DNA of 64,000 bases from JAWKIJ01 sp041394325 (GCA_041394325.1 JAWKIJ010000001.1:868001-932000), one strand, 5' to 3'; positions 50,770 through 62,896 are shown, counted from the first letter of the stretch. The notes: a model not told the origin generated them from the sequence alone. Program-made: numbers and translations.

Positions 50770-51540
50770 TCAGCCGCAGTGTGCCGGGGCCACGGACCTG
50801 AGTCGATCGAAACGAGCGGCGATGGCGGGTGCCGCCAACGCCATCGCCTGCCCGGTGAGCCGGGACCGTGCGAACACCATCGCAGCGACCCGTCCGTCAC
50901 GGTCGATCAGCGGGCTTCCCGACTGCCCGGGGAGCACCGCCGTCCCCAACCAGAGGATCGTCGCCGGTTCCTCGGGCGGCAAACCCGGTGTGCTCGCGAC
51001 GACACGGGTGCTCACCGTGCTGCGTCGGTGGTCGCGCGGGCTTCGACTGACAAGTGTGGATCGCCCGATCCCGCGATCGACCGTCGAGGGATCCATCCGG
51101 TCCTCATCGACGGCGCGAACGCCGCTTTCGGTGGGGTCCGTGGGTGAGAGGTGAAGGCCGGGGGGCGGATCGTCCACGACCACCGAAGCGAGATCGAGAT
51201 CGTCCGCGGTCGCCCACGAACGTCCGATGCGCTCCCACCCGTCGCCACGAACGACGACCTCCGACGCTCCCTGCACGACGTGACGGTTGGTGGCGACGCG
51301 CCCACGAAGGATCACGCCAGTGGCCCAGCGGGTTCCCTCACAGGTTCGCGCCTCGACCGACACGACCGCCTCCGCTCCGGCCGAGTCGGCGCGCCGTTCG
51401 GGTCGCGCCAGCACCGACATCACCAGGCCGATCGCGACGACGAGCCCGATCAGTACTCCGGTCCGTCGACCACGATGGAGCGGGTCGGCTCGACGTCGGA
51501 CGCGTGCGCCGCAGCAGCGCGTCGGTAACCGGCTTGCCAC
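50770..51540 (-). CDS. Membrane-anchored trypsin-like serine protease
   Basis: 256 residues. One N-terminal membrane helix (GVLIGLVVAIGLVMSVLA) precedes a chymotrypsin-fold domain with His in VATNRHVVQ, Asp in ADDLDLASVVV and the nucleophile in LPGQSGSPLIDRDG. The domain would sit outside the membrane. No PDZ domain follows, unlike HtrA. I chose GTG 51540 because TACCGT lies 8 bases upstream; GTG 51546 is in frame but too close to that box. It converges on gluQ. Confidence 0.82.
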   Translation of the reverse strand: MASRLPTRCCGARVRRRADPLHRGRRTGVLIGLVVAIGLVMSVLARPERRADSAGAEAVVSVEARTCEGTRWATGVILRGRVATNRHVVQGASEVVVRGDGWERIGRSWATADDLDLASVVVDDPPPGLHLSPTDPTESGVRAVDEDRMDPSTVDRGIGRSTLVSRSPRDHRRSTVSTRVVASTPGLPPEEPATILWLGTAVLPGQSGSPLIDRDGRVAAMVFARSRLTGQAMALAAPAIAARFDRLRSVAPAHCG

Positions 51541-51548
51541 CTCCACAC

Positions 51549-51554
51549 ACGGTA
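51549..51554 (-). promoter_or_regulatory. -10 hexamer TACCGT of a likely leaderless promoter
   Basis: Minus-strand TACCGT, 8 bases before GTG 51540. Confidence 0.4.
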
Positions 51555-51577
51555 CGTCTCATAAATCGACGAGTAGT

Positions 51578-52606
51578 TCAACCTTCTTTCACAGCATCTC
51601 GACGCGCGAACAGTGTGGTCGATCGGTGTTCATAGGCGTCCAAGAGCGCCTCTGCGGCAGCGGACGCGGTGCGCAGTCCCTCCGCGACCTCCGCCTCGGC
51701 TCGGGTCAGAGCCGCCGCCACCTCATCGGACTGCCGAAAGCGATCCTCCAACTGAGAGCGGATCATCGCCCACATCCACTCCACGAGTTGACGCCGACGG
51801 CGCGTCTCCAGGGCACCGGTGCGACGGCCGATGTCGCGGTGGTCGAGCACCGCCGACCAGATCCGGTCAAGGCCTTCGTTGGTCAGTGCACTGCACGTGT
51901 CCACGGGAGGCCGCCAGTCCGGTGAGGAGGGCTCGAGCAGGTGTAGGGCGTGGCGGTAGTCCGCCGCGGCCGCACGTGCCCGCCTGGCATTGTCGCCGTC
52001 GGCCTTGTTGACCACCACCATGTCGGCCAACTCCAGGACTCCCTTCTTGATGCCTTGGAGCTCGTCGCCGGCACCCGGCAGCATCAGTACGAGGAAGAAG
52101 TCGACCATCGACGCGACCGTGGTCTCCGATTGTCCGACCCCGACGGTCTCGACGACGATCACGTCGAAGCCCGCCGCCTCGCACAACAACATCGCCTCCC
52201 GGGTCGCCCTGGCCACACCGCCCAACGAGGAGCCCGCTGGTGATGGCCGGATGAAGGCCGCCGGATCGACCGCGAGGCGCTCCATCCGCGTCTTGTCACC
52301 GAGGATCGAACCACCGGTTCGCTGACTGGTCGGATCGACCGCGAGCACGGCGACCCGCAGCCCCGACGAGGTGAGGTTGGTGCCGAACTGGTCGATGAAC
52401 GTCGACTTCCCGACCCCCGGTACGCCGGTGATCCCCAGGCGTACCGCCGCGCCGGTGTGCTCCAGCAACGAGTCCAACAACACGCCGGCACGTTCGCGAT
52501 GGTCCCGCCGCGAACTCTCGACCAACGTGATCGCCCTCGCCAACGCGGGCCGATCACCCGCGACGATCGCGCCGGCCCATTCCTCGACGTCGAACGGCGC
52601 TCCCAT
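51578..52606 (-). CDS. meaB: MeaB/ArgK-type GTPase, methylmalonyl-CoA mutase chaperone
   Basis: 342 residues of the G3E/MeaB family: Walker A GITGVPGVGKSTFID, VDPTSQRTGGSILGDKTRM, FIVVETVGVGQSE-type Walker B (in VIVVETVGVGQSE), base recognition VVNKADGDN and the C-terminal dimerisation helices. MeaB loads adenosylcobalamin onto methylmalonyl-CoA mutase and protects it from inactivation. The mutase genes lie 2 kb away on the same strand, with a two-component system between. ATG 52606 lies 9 bases after TACGAT. Confidence 0.93.
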   Translation of the reverse strand: MGAPFDVEEWAGAIVAGDRPALARAITLVESSRRDHRERAGVLLDSLLEHTGAAVRLGITGVPGVGKSTFIDQFGTNLTSSGLRVAVLAVDPTSQRTGGSILGDKTRMERLAVDPAAFIRPSPAGSSLGGVARATREAMLLCEAAGFDVIVVETVGVGQSETTVASMVDFFLVLMLPGAGDELQGIKKGVLELADMVVVNKADGDNARRARAAAADYRHALHLLEPSSPDWRPPVDTCSALTNEGLDRIWSAVLDHRDIGRRTGALETRRRRQLVEWMWAMIRSQLEDRFRQSDEVAAALTRAEAEVAEGLRTASAAAEALLDAYEHRSTTLFARRDAVKEG

Positions 52607-52615
52607 CGACGTGGC

Positions 52616-52621
52616 ATCGTA
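52616..52621 (-). promoter_or_regulatory. Candidate -10 (TACGAT) of meaB
   Basis: Minus-strand TACGAT, 9 bases before ATG 52606; spacing slightly longer than the other leaderless starts. Confidence 0.35.
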
Positions 52622-52671
52622 GACACCGGCCGTGCGCGCCTCCCCGAGTCGGCGTCGAGCCACCGGTGGCC

Positions 52672-52677
52672 TACGCT
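52672..52677 (+). promoter_or_regulatory. -10 hexamer TACGCT of a likely leaderless promoter
   Basis: TACGCT with 6 bases to GTG 52684. Confidence 0.5.
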
Positions 52678-52683
52678 GATTCG

Positions 52684-53367
52684 GTGACACGGCTGCTCTT
52701 GGTCGAGGACGACGCCGCAATCGTCACACCGCTGCAGCGGGCGCTCAGTCGCGAGGGGTTCGAGGTCAAACACGTCGAACGCGGCGCGGATGCGATCGAG
52801 GCGAGCCGCGCCGGCGACATCGATCTCGTGGTGCTGGACCTCACGCTCCCCGATATCGACGGCTTGGACGTCTGCCGAGCGATCCGCGAGCTCGACTCCG
52901 CTCTCCCGGTGATCATGCTCACCGCCCGTAGCGATGAGTTGGACCTCGTCGTCGGCTTCGACGCCGGAGCCGACGACTACATGGCCAAACCGTTCTCGAT
53001 CGCCGAACTCACCGCGCGCATCCGCGCCCGCCTCCGCCTGTCGGACAGGACCGATGAGGTCCTCGACGTCCATGGGGTACGACTCGATCGCGAGTCGCAC
53101 CGCGTATGGGCCGACGGCGAGGAACTGCACCTCACACCCAAGGAGTTCGAGTTGCTCGCGCTACTGATGTCGGAGGCGGGGCGGGTCGTCACCCGACAGC
53201 GGATCCTGAAGACGGTGTGGGACGAGGACTACTACGCGGCAAGTCGCTCCCTCGACGTGCACGTCTCGGCGCTGCGGAAGAAGTTGGGGGACCCACCCGA
53301 TGAGCCCCAACGGATCAGCACGCTCCGAGGGGTGGGCGTCCGCTTCGAGGACCCCGCCTACGAATGA
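52684..53367 (+). CDS. OmpR/PhoB-family response regulator
   Basis: 227 residues. The receiver is canonical: acidic pair LLLVEDDAA, phosphorylation Asp in LVVLDLTLPDIDGLDV (near residue 51), Thr in IMLTARSDE and Lys in DDYMAKPFSIAEL. The winged helix has LTPKEFELLALLMSEAGRVVTRQRIL and SRSLDVHVSALRKKLG. The stop overlaps the histidine kinase start (ATGA). The signal and regulon are unknown; the site between meaB and mutB suggests, but does not show, a link to propionate metabolism. Confidence 0.93.
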   Translation: MTRLLLVEDDAAIVTPLQRALSREGFEVKHVERGADAIEASRAGDIDLVVLDLTLPDIDGLDVCRAIRELDSALPVIMLTARSDELDLVVGFDAGADDYMAKPFSIAELTARIRARLRLSDRTDEVLDVHGVRLDRESHRVWADGEELHLTPKEFELLALLMSEAGRVVTRQRILKTVWDEDYYAASRSLDVHVSALRKKLGDPPDEPQRISTLRGVGVRFEDPAYE

Positions 53368-54587
53368 AGCGACGACTGGTCGTCTCGTTCCTGGGTGTGA
53401 CGGCATCGGTGCTCATCCTGTTGGCGGTGCCGTTCGGCTATCTGCTCCGACGGACCGCCACCGACGAGACCTCCCAGCAACTCGACCTGCAGGCTCAGAT
53501 GCTGGCGACGATCGCCGGCACGGTGACAACCGACGCGCCTATCCAGGCCCACCGCCTCGACCAGTACCTGCCACCTGACTCGTGGGCCACCGTCCACTTC
53601 CCCGACGGCACCCGTGAGGACATCGGCGAACAGAGCGAAGCACCGTTCCTGAAGGGTTCGGGTACCGATACGACCACCGGTGCATCGGTGACGTTGTTCA
53701 CCGATGCATCACAGGTCCGCGAACGGGTGCGTACACCGCTCATGGTGCTGGGGGGCCTCGGCGTCGCCGGATTGCTGACGACGTGGTTACTGGCCCAGGC
53801 CGAGGCACGTCGACTTCGTCAACCCATCAGCGATCTCGCCGCGGCGGCCTCCCGGTTGGGTTCGGGTGACTTCAGCGTCACGGCACCCAGGTCCGGGATA
53901 CCGGAACTCGACAGTCTGGCGACGACCCTGGACGCGTCCGCTGCGAGGATTGCGGCGCTCGTGCGCGCGGAACGGAGCTTCGCCAGCGATGCCGGGCATC
54001 AGCTCCGCTCGGCCCTCACAGGACTACGCCTTCGCCTCGAGGAGGCCGCGCTGACCGAGGACGCCCACGCACGTGAAGAGGTCGCCGCCGCGATCGGCCA
54101 GGCCGACCGTCTCTCCACCACCATCGACGACCTACTGAAGTTGTCGAGGACCGGCCGCGCCGGGGTGGCGACGCGCTTCGACCTCCGCGGGCTGGTGGAC
54201 GGTCACGTCGGTGACGTCGCCGGCACGCTCCGCCTACGGCGCCGTCGGATCCGCGTCATCGACGGCCCTCCCGTGTATGCGGTAGCCGCGCAGGGTGCGG
54301 TGGGTCAGGCACTCGACGTCATGCTGTGGAACGCGGCGCGTCACGGACGCGGTGACGTGACGGTCGCTCTCGACGTCACCGAAGGCTGGGTCGAGTTGAC
54401 CGTCGCGGACGAGGGCTCGATCACGACCGACAGAGCGGAGGAGATCTTCGTCCAGACCCAACGGGGTGGAGGACACGGAATCGGCCTCCCACTCGCCCGG
54501 AGGGTCGTCGAGGCCGAGGGTGGTCGGCTCGACCTGGTCTCCCTCGATCCGACCACCTTCCGGGTCCGCCTCCAGTTGAGCGAGTAG
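53364..54587 (+). CDS. Sensor histidine kinase
   Basis: 407 residues: membrane helix 1 (residues 6-30), an external sensor of about 95 residues, helix 2 (near 127-147), a HAMP linker, then the H-box FASDAGHQLRSALTGLRLRLE with the phospho-His, N-box DVMLWNAARHG, G1 VADEGSI and G2 GGGHGIGLPLARRVVEAEGG. The H-box reads SALT where SPLT is usual (Pro to Ala). It is coupled to the response regulator by a 4-base overlap. The external sensor domain has no recognisable fold. Confidence 0.92.
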   Translation: MKRRLVVSFLGVTASVLILLAVPFGYLLRRTATDETSQQLDLQAQMLATIAGTVTTDAPIQAHRLDQYLPPDSWATVHFPDGTREDIGEQSEAPFLKGSGTDTTTGASVTLFTDASQVRERVRTPLMVLGGLGVAGLLTTWLLAQAEARRLRQPISDLAAAASRLGSGDFSVTAPRSGIPELDSLATTLDASAARIAALVRAERSFASDAGHQLRSALTGLRLRLEEAALTEDAHAREEVAAAIGQADRLSTTIDDLLKLSRTGRAGVATRFDLRGLVDGHVGDVAGTLRLRRRRIRVIDGPPVYAVAAQGAVGQALDVMLWNAARHGRGDVTVALDVTEGWVELTVADEGSITTDRAEEIFVQTQRGGGHGIGLPLARRVVEAEGGRLDLVSLDPTTFRVRLQLSE

Positions 54588-54623
54588 GCCGTAGGACGCG
54601 CCCGCCGGTTCGATGCGAACCCG

Positions 54624-56815
<2,192 letters not shown>

Positions 56816-56819
<4 letters not shown>

Positions 56820-58759
56820 GGCGCTTCTCCGATCACTCGTCGACAACGTCGCGCCAGATCCAAGACGTCGATCCCGGTCGAGACGAACTCGTCGACGCCC
56901 GCTGCACGGAGGGCGTCCTCGTCGTCGCCGGGGCGGCCGGCGAGTCCGAGCCATCGAACCCCGGCGGCCTTGAGCGCCGCGGCCGCGCCGCGCGCGCGTT
57001 CGGCATAGAGCGCGTCGGAGGAGCACAGCACCGCGAGCGGGGTGCCGGCACCGCGCCACGCGGCGACGAGATGGGCATCGTCGTCGTTGGGACCGCCGTC
57101 GACCGCCTCGATCCCGACAGCCTCGAAAAGGTTCTTCGCGAACGTCGCTCGGGCCGTGTGCTGTGCGACGGTGCCGAGATCCGCGAGGAACACGCGAGGA
57201 CCCCTCCCCACTCGGCGCTCCCGGTCCGCGGCATCACGGAAGGCCTCGAAGGGAGTCGCTGTACGGCGCAGCGGGAACGGACCACCATCGGCTGACGAGG
57301 ACGGCGGTTCGGCGGTGGGAAGGGGCTGCTCGTGGACATCGGGAAACTCGGTCACGCCGGTGACGGGATCACGCCGCGTCGCCACGTTGTCCGCGCGGCG
57401 ATCGGCGACCTCGCCGACCTGCCTCGCGAGCGACCCGTCAGCGAGGACCGAGGCCAACCCACCCGCTGTTTCAATCCGGACGAATCGCTCCCACGCGGCG
57501 GTCACGAGGTCGTCCGTGAAACGCTCGAGGTAGTACGAACCCCCCGCCGGGTCGACGACCCGGGCGATGCTGGACTCCGCCTGCAGGATGAGTTGGGTGT
57601 TGCGGGCAAGGCGGCGCCAACGGTCGTCACCGCCGCCTAGTTCGTGGTCGAGGGGGTCCACGGTCACCGAGGAGGCCCCGCCGACCGCGGCGGCGAAACA
57701 CGCGGCGGTACCGCGAAGGATGTTCACCCACGGATCGCGGACCGTCATCATCCGCCGGGTGGTCCGGGCACTGAACGGCGCAGCGGAGTGATCGGCCGAC
57801 GTATCGGTGTCGGACCCGAACGCCTCCGCGACGTGGGTCCACAACCGACGCGCCGCACGGAACTTGGCGACCCCGGCGAAGACGTCGGCGTCGACGGCGA
57901 GCGTAAAGCCGACTGTGTCGAGCGCATCGCCGAGAGGGATCCCCCGTTCGAGCAGTGCCCGCAGGACGGCTGCACCGTTGGGGGTCGCGGGCGCCAACGC
58001 CGGCGCCGCGGGGGCGCCGGCGTCGGCGAACGACGTCGTGTCCACCTCGACGACGCGGACGTGACGTTGCCCGGCGGTGCGGCGCACCCATCGGGCGACC
58101 TCATCGAAGGCGGTCCGGAGGCCGTCGGGTGCGGGATCTCCCGCGAGGCCGAGCGTTCCGAGTGGATCGGCACCGAGGTTGCCGTGTCGTTGATGATCCG
58201 CCAAGCCGGCGTCGTCCCCGCGTCGACGAGCATCGTCGCTCCCCGGTCGAAACCCTGCCCGCAACGCAGGACGGTCGTGACCATGTCGAGGTGGACCCCT
58301 TCGAGCAGTCGGGCGAAGGCGCCATGGCCGGGGACCGCCACCCCGCCGGTACCGGTGGCCGACGTGACTCGTATTCAGGATCAACGTCATCGACGTTGCC
58401 CCACCTTCGAGATCGGCGAGGAGCCGCCGGTTCGCCTCCGCCGGATCCGCGTGGTCGACGACGACGCGGACCGCCCATTCACCGTCGACGGGTCCCAGTG
58501 CACTGCGGCCGCGGGTGAACATCGGTTGGCCCGGCAGTTCGCCGATGATGGTGTGATCTTCCGCGGTGTACAACGGTTCGATCACGAGACCGTCGTAGGT
58601 TCTCGAGCGAAGCCGGTCGAACGGGGCACCCTTCAGGACGCCGTCGACGAGTCGCATCCATTCGTCGCGGTCTGCGGGTCCGTCCAACCGTGCCTCCGTC
58701 TGCGATGGTGGCACGGTCCCTCCAGTGGTGCGCCGGTCCGACGTGACCACGATACCCAT
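56816..58759 (-). CDS. mutA: Methylmalonyl-CoA mutase small (beta) subunit, internal compensated frameshift
   Basis: 647 residues of the non-catalytic partner, which resembles MutB but lacks its cobalamin-ligand His. The N-terminal part (TYDGLVIEPLYTAEDH), barrel segments (LWTHVAEAFG, RMMTVRDPWVNILRGT, DPAGGSYYLERFTDDL) and C-terminal domain are normal. Between 58375 and 58179 the frame reads nonsense (RRGGGPRPWRLRPTARRG...), while an adjacent frame there gives a sensible chain (VPGHGAFARLLEGVHLDM). One extra A near 58374 and one missing A near 58179 would explain this, so about 65 residues of the deduced protein are wrong. ATG 58759 is tentative. Confidence 0.9.
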
Positions 58760-58840
58760 GCAGACACCGGCCGATGCCGGGCCGCCCCTACCCGAGCCGA
58801 CACGGGCCGCGGCACAACCGGTGGTCCGCGACGACGCCGG

Positions 58841-60145
58841 TCACGTTCCGCGGTAGTCCTCGTACACGGGCTTGTACTGCCACCACCGACCTACGTCGGC
58901 GTCGGCCGCCTCCCACGGGAGCCCGTTGTGTTGTACGCAACCCAGGTAGCGGCCGTTCAGCGGCGAGTTCTGCGATCCCGACAGTTCGACCAGCCGCGTG
59001 TGCCTCCAGTAGATCCGCGCCGCTTCGGCGACGGTCTGCACCGCCTCGCTGCCGGACGGACCGAACTCTCCGACGACGAAGGGACGAGGAGCCGGCGAGG
59101 CGGCGTCGAAGTCGGCGACCTGCGTAGCCGCCCATTGCACCGTCCTTTCGACATCAAGTGGATACTGGTCCGTGGCGCGCCCGTAGTAGAGGTGGAGATC
59201 GAGTGACCGGATCTCACTCTTCGCCGCGAGCGGCGCGACCCATGGCGAGAGCTCCCCCGCGGCGTTCCGTGTCTGAATCCCACAGGTGTTCCAGATCCGT
59301 GCGGGAGCGGCCGCCTGGAGCGCGTCCCAGTTGGCCCCGGCGCCGCCCGACCAGCCGAAGATGTTCCATCCCGTCCCCCATGTGTTGGGTGCGGTGAGCC
59401 ACGGGGTGATCGGAGTCCTGGCCTGTTCGCTCGGTACCATCGTGCGCCAATCCGGCTCGTTCCACGCCCCGATCTGGTAGTTCAGACCACGTGCGTCGAG
59501 GGCCTGAACGAGCGAGTGGACGAAGGGTTGGTAACTGAGGGTTGGGTCGTCGGGCCACATCTGGCCGCCGAATGTGAACGGCCGGGCCCAACTCGTTCCC
59601 GGACGGAGGTTCCAGACGACGTCGCCCGGATTGTCACCCGCCCAATGGCGGCCGTCCTTGCACTGCAACTGGACGACCAACATGATTCCCCGCGGGTTGT
59701 CCGCTGTCGGCATGCACCGGTCGAAGAACCGGGCGTAGGCCCCGCCGTCGAGCGTCTCCCAGTTGGGAGGATTCGGGATCGACCCGGTGTAGGGCTGTTG
59801 GGCCGCACGATCGAGCAGGTGATAGCGATCCCATGCGAGCAGCCAACGGATGACGGTGGGCGCCTCACCGCTCGCCAGAAAGTTCAAATGCTCCGGGCTC
59901 ACGAGTTGGGAGTCGTAGAGGTTGTAGCCGAACCGTCCGGTTCCGATCGGTGGAGTCGGTGGAGGTTGTGTGGTCGGGGTCGCGACGGTGGTAGTGGTAC
60001 TCGAAGGGGGCGAGACAGGTGGTTGACAGGTCGAGGCGGTGGCGACGACCCCACCGCCGGCGAGCAGTGACGTGCGGATGAAGCGTCTCCGATCCACGGA
60101 ACCCCGCGGACCGGACACCCCGTGTGAGCGTTCTCGGTCACCCAT
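58841..60145 (-). CDS. Tat-exported glycoside-hydrolase-like protein
   Basis: 434 residues. A twin-arginine signal (DRRRFIRTSLLAGGGVVATA) is followed by a Cys, a Ser/Thr/Pro-rich linker of about 30 residues and a TIM-barrel domain of clan GH-A type. The acid/base Glu is in IGAWNEPDW and the nucleophile Glu is probably in FVVGEFGPSG. It ends with aromatic sugar-binding residues (VGRWWQYKPVYED). The substrate is not predictable; GH5- or GH39-like beta-glycosidases are closest by pattern. ATG 60145 has GGAGGGG upstream; ATG 60151 is 6 bases earlier. Confidence 0.78.
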   Translation of the reverse strand: MGDRERSHGVSGPRGSVDRRRFIRTSLLAGGGVVATASTCQPPVSPPSSTTTTVATPTTQPPPTPPIGTGRFGYNLYDSQLVSPEHLNFLASGEAPTVIRWLLAWDRYHLLDRAAQQPYTGSIPNPPNWETLDGGAYARFFDRCMPTADNPRGIMLVVQLQCKDGRHWAGDNPGDVVWNLRPGTSWARPFTFGGQMWPDDPTLSYQPFVHSLVQALDARGLNYQIGAWNEPDWRTMVPSEQARTPITPWLTAPNTWGTGWNIFGWSGGAGANWDALQAAAPARIWNTCGIQTRNAAGELSPWVAPLAAKSEIRSLDLHLYYGRATDQYPLDVERTVQWAATQVADFDAASPAPRPFVVGEFGPSGSEAVQTVAEAARIYWRHTRLVELSGSQNSPLNGRYLGCVQHNGLPWEAADADVGRWWQYKPVYEDYRGT

Positions 60146-60311
60146 GACCATCCCCTCCGGACACCGGTGCTGGAGGCATTTGTGTCGCATCGATCCTATC
60201 GATACGACCTATCTCCGTCCAGAATCCCTCCCGATCGCCGAACCGGCAAGCGACTCACGAAGCACCGGGCACACGTCGTCGCCGGCCGGTGAAGGGACGC
60301 GGATGCTCCGC

Positions 60312-60317
60312 TAGCGT
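60312..60317 (+). promoter_or_regulatory. -10 hexamer TAGCGT of a likely leaderless promoter
   Basis: TAGCGT with 8 bases to GTG 60326. Confidence 0.45.
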
Positions 60318-60325
60318 CCGAGGCC

Positions 60326-60904
60326 GTGCCCCAATTGATGTTGATCTCGACCACACCCGCCACCTACCTCGTCCACGAAGACTCGATCGCCGCCCTGACC
60401 ACGGCGAGCGTTGGTCTCCTGATCCTCCGAGTGGCTCTCGGTGTGACCATTGCGGCGCACGGCTACGGCAAGTTCTTTCGGGGAGGCCGGCTCCCGGGCA
60501 CCGCGAACTGGTTCGACTCCATCGGGATGAAACCGGGAAAGGTGCATGCGTTGGCCGCCGCCTCCACCGAGGTCGGGGCCGGTCTGCTCTTCGCGGCGGG
60601 CCTACTCACCTCGGTCGCTTCAGCAGGCTTCTGCGCGTTGATGCTCGTCGCCGCGTGGACGGTCCACCGAAAGAACGGCTTCTTCATCGTCGCGAGCGGA
60701 TGGGAGTACAACTTCGTGCTCGCCATCGTGGCCATCGGCGTCGCCACGATCGGGCCGGGCCGCTTCTCGCTGGACCACGCGCTCGATGTGGACACACACC
60801 TCGACGGGTGGGTGGGTTTGTTGATCTCCGCGGTCGGCGGCTTGGCCGCCGGGACCGCTCAGCTGGTCGCGTTCTTCCGACCGCCTGCTTCGGCCGACTC
60901 CTGA
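60326..60904 (+). CDS. DoxX-family membrane protein
   Basis: 192 residues, four to five hydrophobic segments in the DoxX order: GLLILRVALGVTIAAHGYGKFF, AAASTEVGAGLLFAAGLL, GFCALMLVAAWTVHRKNGFF and YNFVLAIVAIGVATIGPG. The HGYGK and HRKNGFF motifs are diagnostic. DoxX proteins form membrane complexes tied to thiosulfate/quinone or redox balance. GTG 60326 is supported by a TAGCGT box; ATG 60338 is an alternative. Its 3' end overlaps the convergent AI-2E gene by 46 bases. Confidence 0.88.
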   Translation: MPQLMLISTTPATYLVHEDSIAALTTASVGLLILRVALGVTIAAHGYGKFFRGGRLPGTANWFDSIGMKPGKVHALAAASTEVGAGLLFAAGLLTSVASAGFCALMLVAAWTVHRKNGFFIVASGWEYNFVLAIVAIGVATIGPGRFSLDHALDVDTHLDGWVGLLISAVGGLAAGTAQLVAFFRPPASADS

Positions 60905-62103
60905 GGCTCACTCGCCCGGCCCCCGTCCTGACCCGCGTCGGCGACTGCTTCCGCTCCGGCCTCCGCGTCACCCGGGCCTTCGGATTCGGTGGTCACCAGA
61001 TCGTTGTCGACGACCTCGTGGCGTTCGAGGTACGACGACACGAACGCCTGGATGATCGCCGCGACCGGCAACGCGAGCAACGCCCCGACCGGACCCATCA
61101 GGCTGGCACCGGCGATCGCCGCGCCGAACGCCACCGCCGGGTGCATCTCCATCGTCTTGGCGGAGACCCGCGGTGCGAGCAGGTAGTTCTCGACCTGCTG
61201 GTAGACCGCGAGGAAGATCAACACGGCGATCGCGGACTTCGCCTCGTGGGTCAACGCGATCAGCAGCGGGAGGGCTCCGCCGATATAGGTGCCGACCACC
61301 GGGACGAACTGTGAGACGATCCCCATCCACAGGGCGAGCGGGAGCGGTGAGGGCACGCCGACGACGGCCAGGACCAGCCAGCTCGTGAGCGTCGATGCGG
61401 CGGCCAGCAGCAACCGCGAATAGAGGTATCCACCTGTCTTCTGGATCGCCAGTTCCCACAGGTCCAACACCTGTACCTGTCGGTCCCGGGGCAACACCGA
61501 GCAGAGTGATCGTCGCAGCTTCGGCCCGTCTGCGATCAGGTAGAACGAGAACAGCCCCACGGTGAACAGGTTGAACACCGCGCCCACCACCGAGCCGGTG
61601 ACCGACAGCACCTGTCCACCGATACCTCCGGCGGTCGACGCCAGATCGCCTTGATAGCGCTTGAGCTGCTCGACGATGCCGTCGGTGGTGATCTTCACGT
61701 CGAAACGGCGGTTGAGCCAGCGGGTCGCGTTCTGGATGAGACGCGGCGCGTCGTCGATGAGGGTGCGGAACTGGTCGACGACCAGGCCCACCACCGCCCA
61801 GACCAACAGGGATGCAACGACGAGGATGCCCAGGAACACGAGCCCGGTGGCCACTCCCCGGCGCCATCCGCGCTCGGCGAGCCAGTCCACGGCGGGCTCG
61901 ACCGCGAAGGACAGGAACAACGCCGCGAACAGGATGGTCAACAGGTCTCGCAGTTGCGCGACGATCGACCGACCCAACATGAAACCCGCGACGCCCAGCA
62001 TCGCGACGATCACCGCCCTGGGCAGCCAACGCGGTGGGCGGGTCTCGTTCCATCCCCGAGGAACGGGGCCCGGGTTCAACCCGGACCGAACATCGTCATC
62101 CAC
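60859..62103 (-). CDS. AI-2E family transporter (PerM-like)
   Basis: 414 residues with about eight membrane segments and the AI-2E signature FVPVVGTYIGGALPLLIALTHE and VAFGAAIAGASLMGPVGALLALPVAAI. Family members export small molecules, including Na+ (Na+/H+ antiport in some) and possibly autoinducer-2; the substrate here is open. The last 60 residues are acidic and Ala/Gly-rich and lie beyond the conserved domain. ATG 62103 overlaps the end of the MBL gene by 28 bases. Confidence 0.88.
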   Translation of the reverse strand: MDDDVRSGLNPGPVPRGWNETRPPRWLPRAVIVAMLGVAGFMLGRSIVAQLRDLLTILFAALFLSFAVEPAVDWLAERGWRRGVATGLVFLGILVVASLLVWAVVGLVVDQFRTLIDDAPRLIQNATRWLNRRFDVKITTDGIVEQLKRYQGDLASTAGGIGGQVLSVTGSVVGAVFNLFTVGLFSFYLIADGPKLRRSLCSVLPRDRQVQVLDLWELAIQKTGGYLYSRLLLAAASTLTSWLVLAVVGVPSPLPLALWMGIVSQFVPVVGTYIGGALPLLIALTHEAKSAIAVLIFLAVYQQVENYLLAPRVSAKTMEMHPAVAFGAAIAGASLMGPVGALLALPVAAIIQAFVSSYLERHEVVDNDLVTTESEGPGDAEAGAEAVADAGQDGGRASEPQESAEAGGRKNATS

Positions 62104-62789
62104 TGCTCGACGCTTCCGGGTTTGAACACGAAGTTGTGTCGACGCGTCTCACCCATCGGGGCCGACGGTTCCGACGAGTACAGGTGCCCCGGGTACAGGA
62201 CCGCCGTGTCGGGAACCTTCGCGAGGCGCTGGGTGAGGCTGTAGTAGAGCTGTTCGGGATCGCCTCCGGGCAGGTCGGTGCGACCGCAGCCCTCGAGGAA
62301 GAGGGTGTCGCCTGCGACGAGGCGGTCCGACACCAGGAAACACTGCGAGCCCGGTGTGTGGCCCGGGGTGGCGATGAGCTCGATGTCGATCCCGCCGACG
62401 GTCACGCGCTCGCCCGAGTCGTGGACGGCGAAGTCCGCTTCGGTGCACGACGTAGTCCGGGTGATCCACGGAAGCTCGTCGCGCTGGATGTGGATCGGTA
62501 CGGGGTCGAGGTCGAGCAGCCGTTCGATGCCCTCGACGGGATAGCCCATGAGGTCACCACCGCAATGGTCCGCGTGATAGTGGGTGACCAGCGCGCCGGT
62601 GATCGACATGTCGTCGGCCGCCGCGAGCCCGACCAGGCCGGCGACGTCGTACGCGGGGTCGACGACGACGCACTGCCCCGTGGAGCGGTCGCCCACCAGG
62701 TAGCTGAAGTTCACCATCTGCCGGGCCACCGGGTCGGTCGACGCGAAGTCCCTCCCGGCGAGCAGTTGGCGGAAGTACAGCTCGGTCAT
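62076..62789 (-). CDS. Metallo-beta-lactamase-fold hydrolase (glyoxalase II/persulfide-dioxygenase-like)
   Basis: 237 residues. The metal motif is THYHADHCGG (HxHxDH), followed by TPGHTPGSQCFLV, VAGDTLFLEGCGRTDLPGGDPEQLYYSL and LYPGHLYSSE, which supply the remaining ligands. The GRTDLPGGD segment favours the ETHE1/glyoxalase-II-like branch over true beta-lactamases. A GGAGGAG site lies before ATG 62789. It is upstream of the AI-2E gene and probably co-transcribed with it. Confidence 0.88.
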   Translation of the reverse strand: MTELYFRQLLAGRDFASTDPVARQMVNFSYLVGDRSTGQCVVVDPAYDVAGLVGLAAADDMSITGALVTHYHADHCGGDLMGYPVEGIERLLDLDPVPIHIQRDELPWITRTTSCTEADFAVHDSGERVTVGGIDIELIATPGHTPGSQCFLVSDRLVAGDTLFLEGCGRTDLPGGDPEQLYYSLTQRLAKVPDTAVLYPGHLYSSEPSAPMGETRRHNFVFKPGSVEQWMTMFGPG

Positions 62790-62890
62790 CGAGGCGACTC
62801 CTCCTCGTCGGTCGGCCCGTCACGGCGGCGTTTCGCGGCGAAACCGCGTCCGGCCACGCTATCGGCCGCGGTGGGGGGCCGGACCGCCGG

Positions 62891-62896
62891 TACCTT
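62891..62896 (+). promoter_or_regulatory. -10 hexamer TACCTT of a likely leaderless pheA promoter
   Basis: TACCTT with 6 bases to GTG 62903. CGGAGG in the gap could also serve as a ribosome site. Confidence 0.4.

Noticed and set aside
58760..58840. Cobalamin riboswitch upstream of mutA
   Set aside because: Only 81 bases separate the genes, too short for the element, and no B12-box-like sequence is visible.
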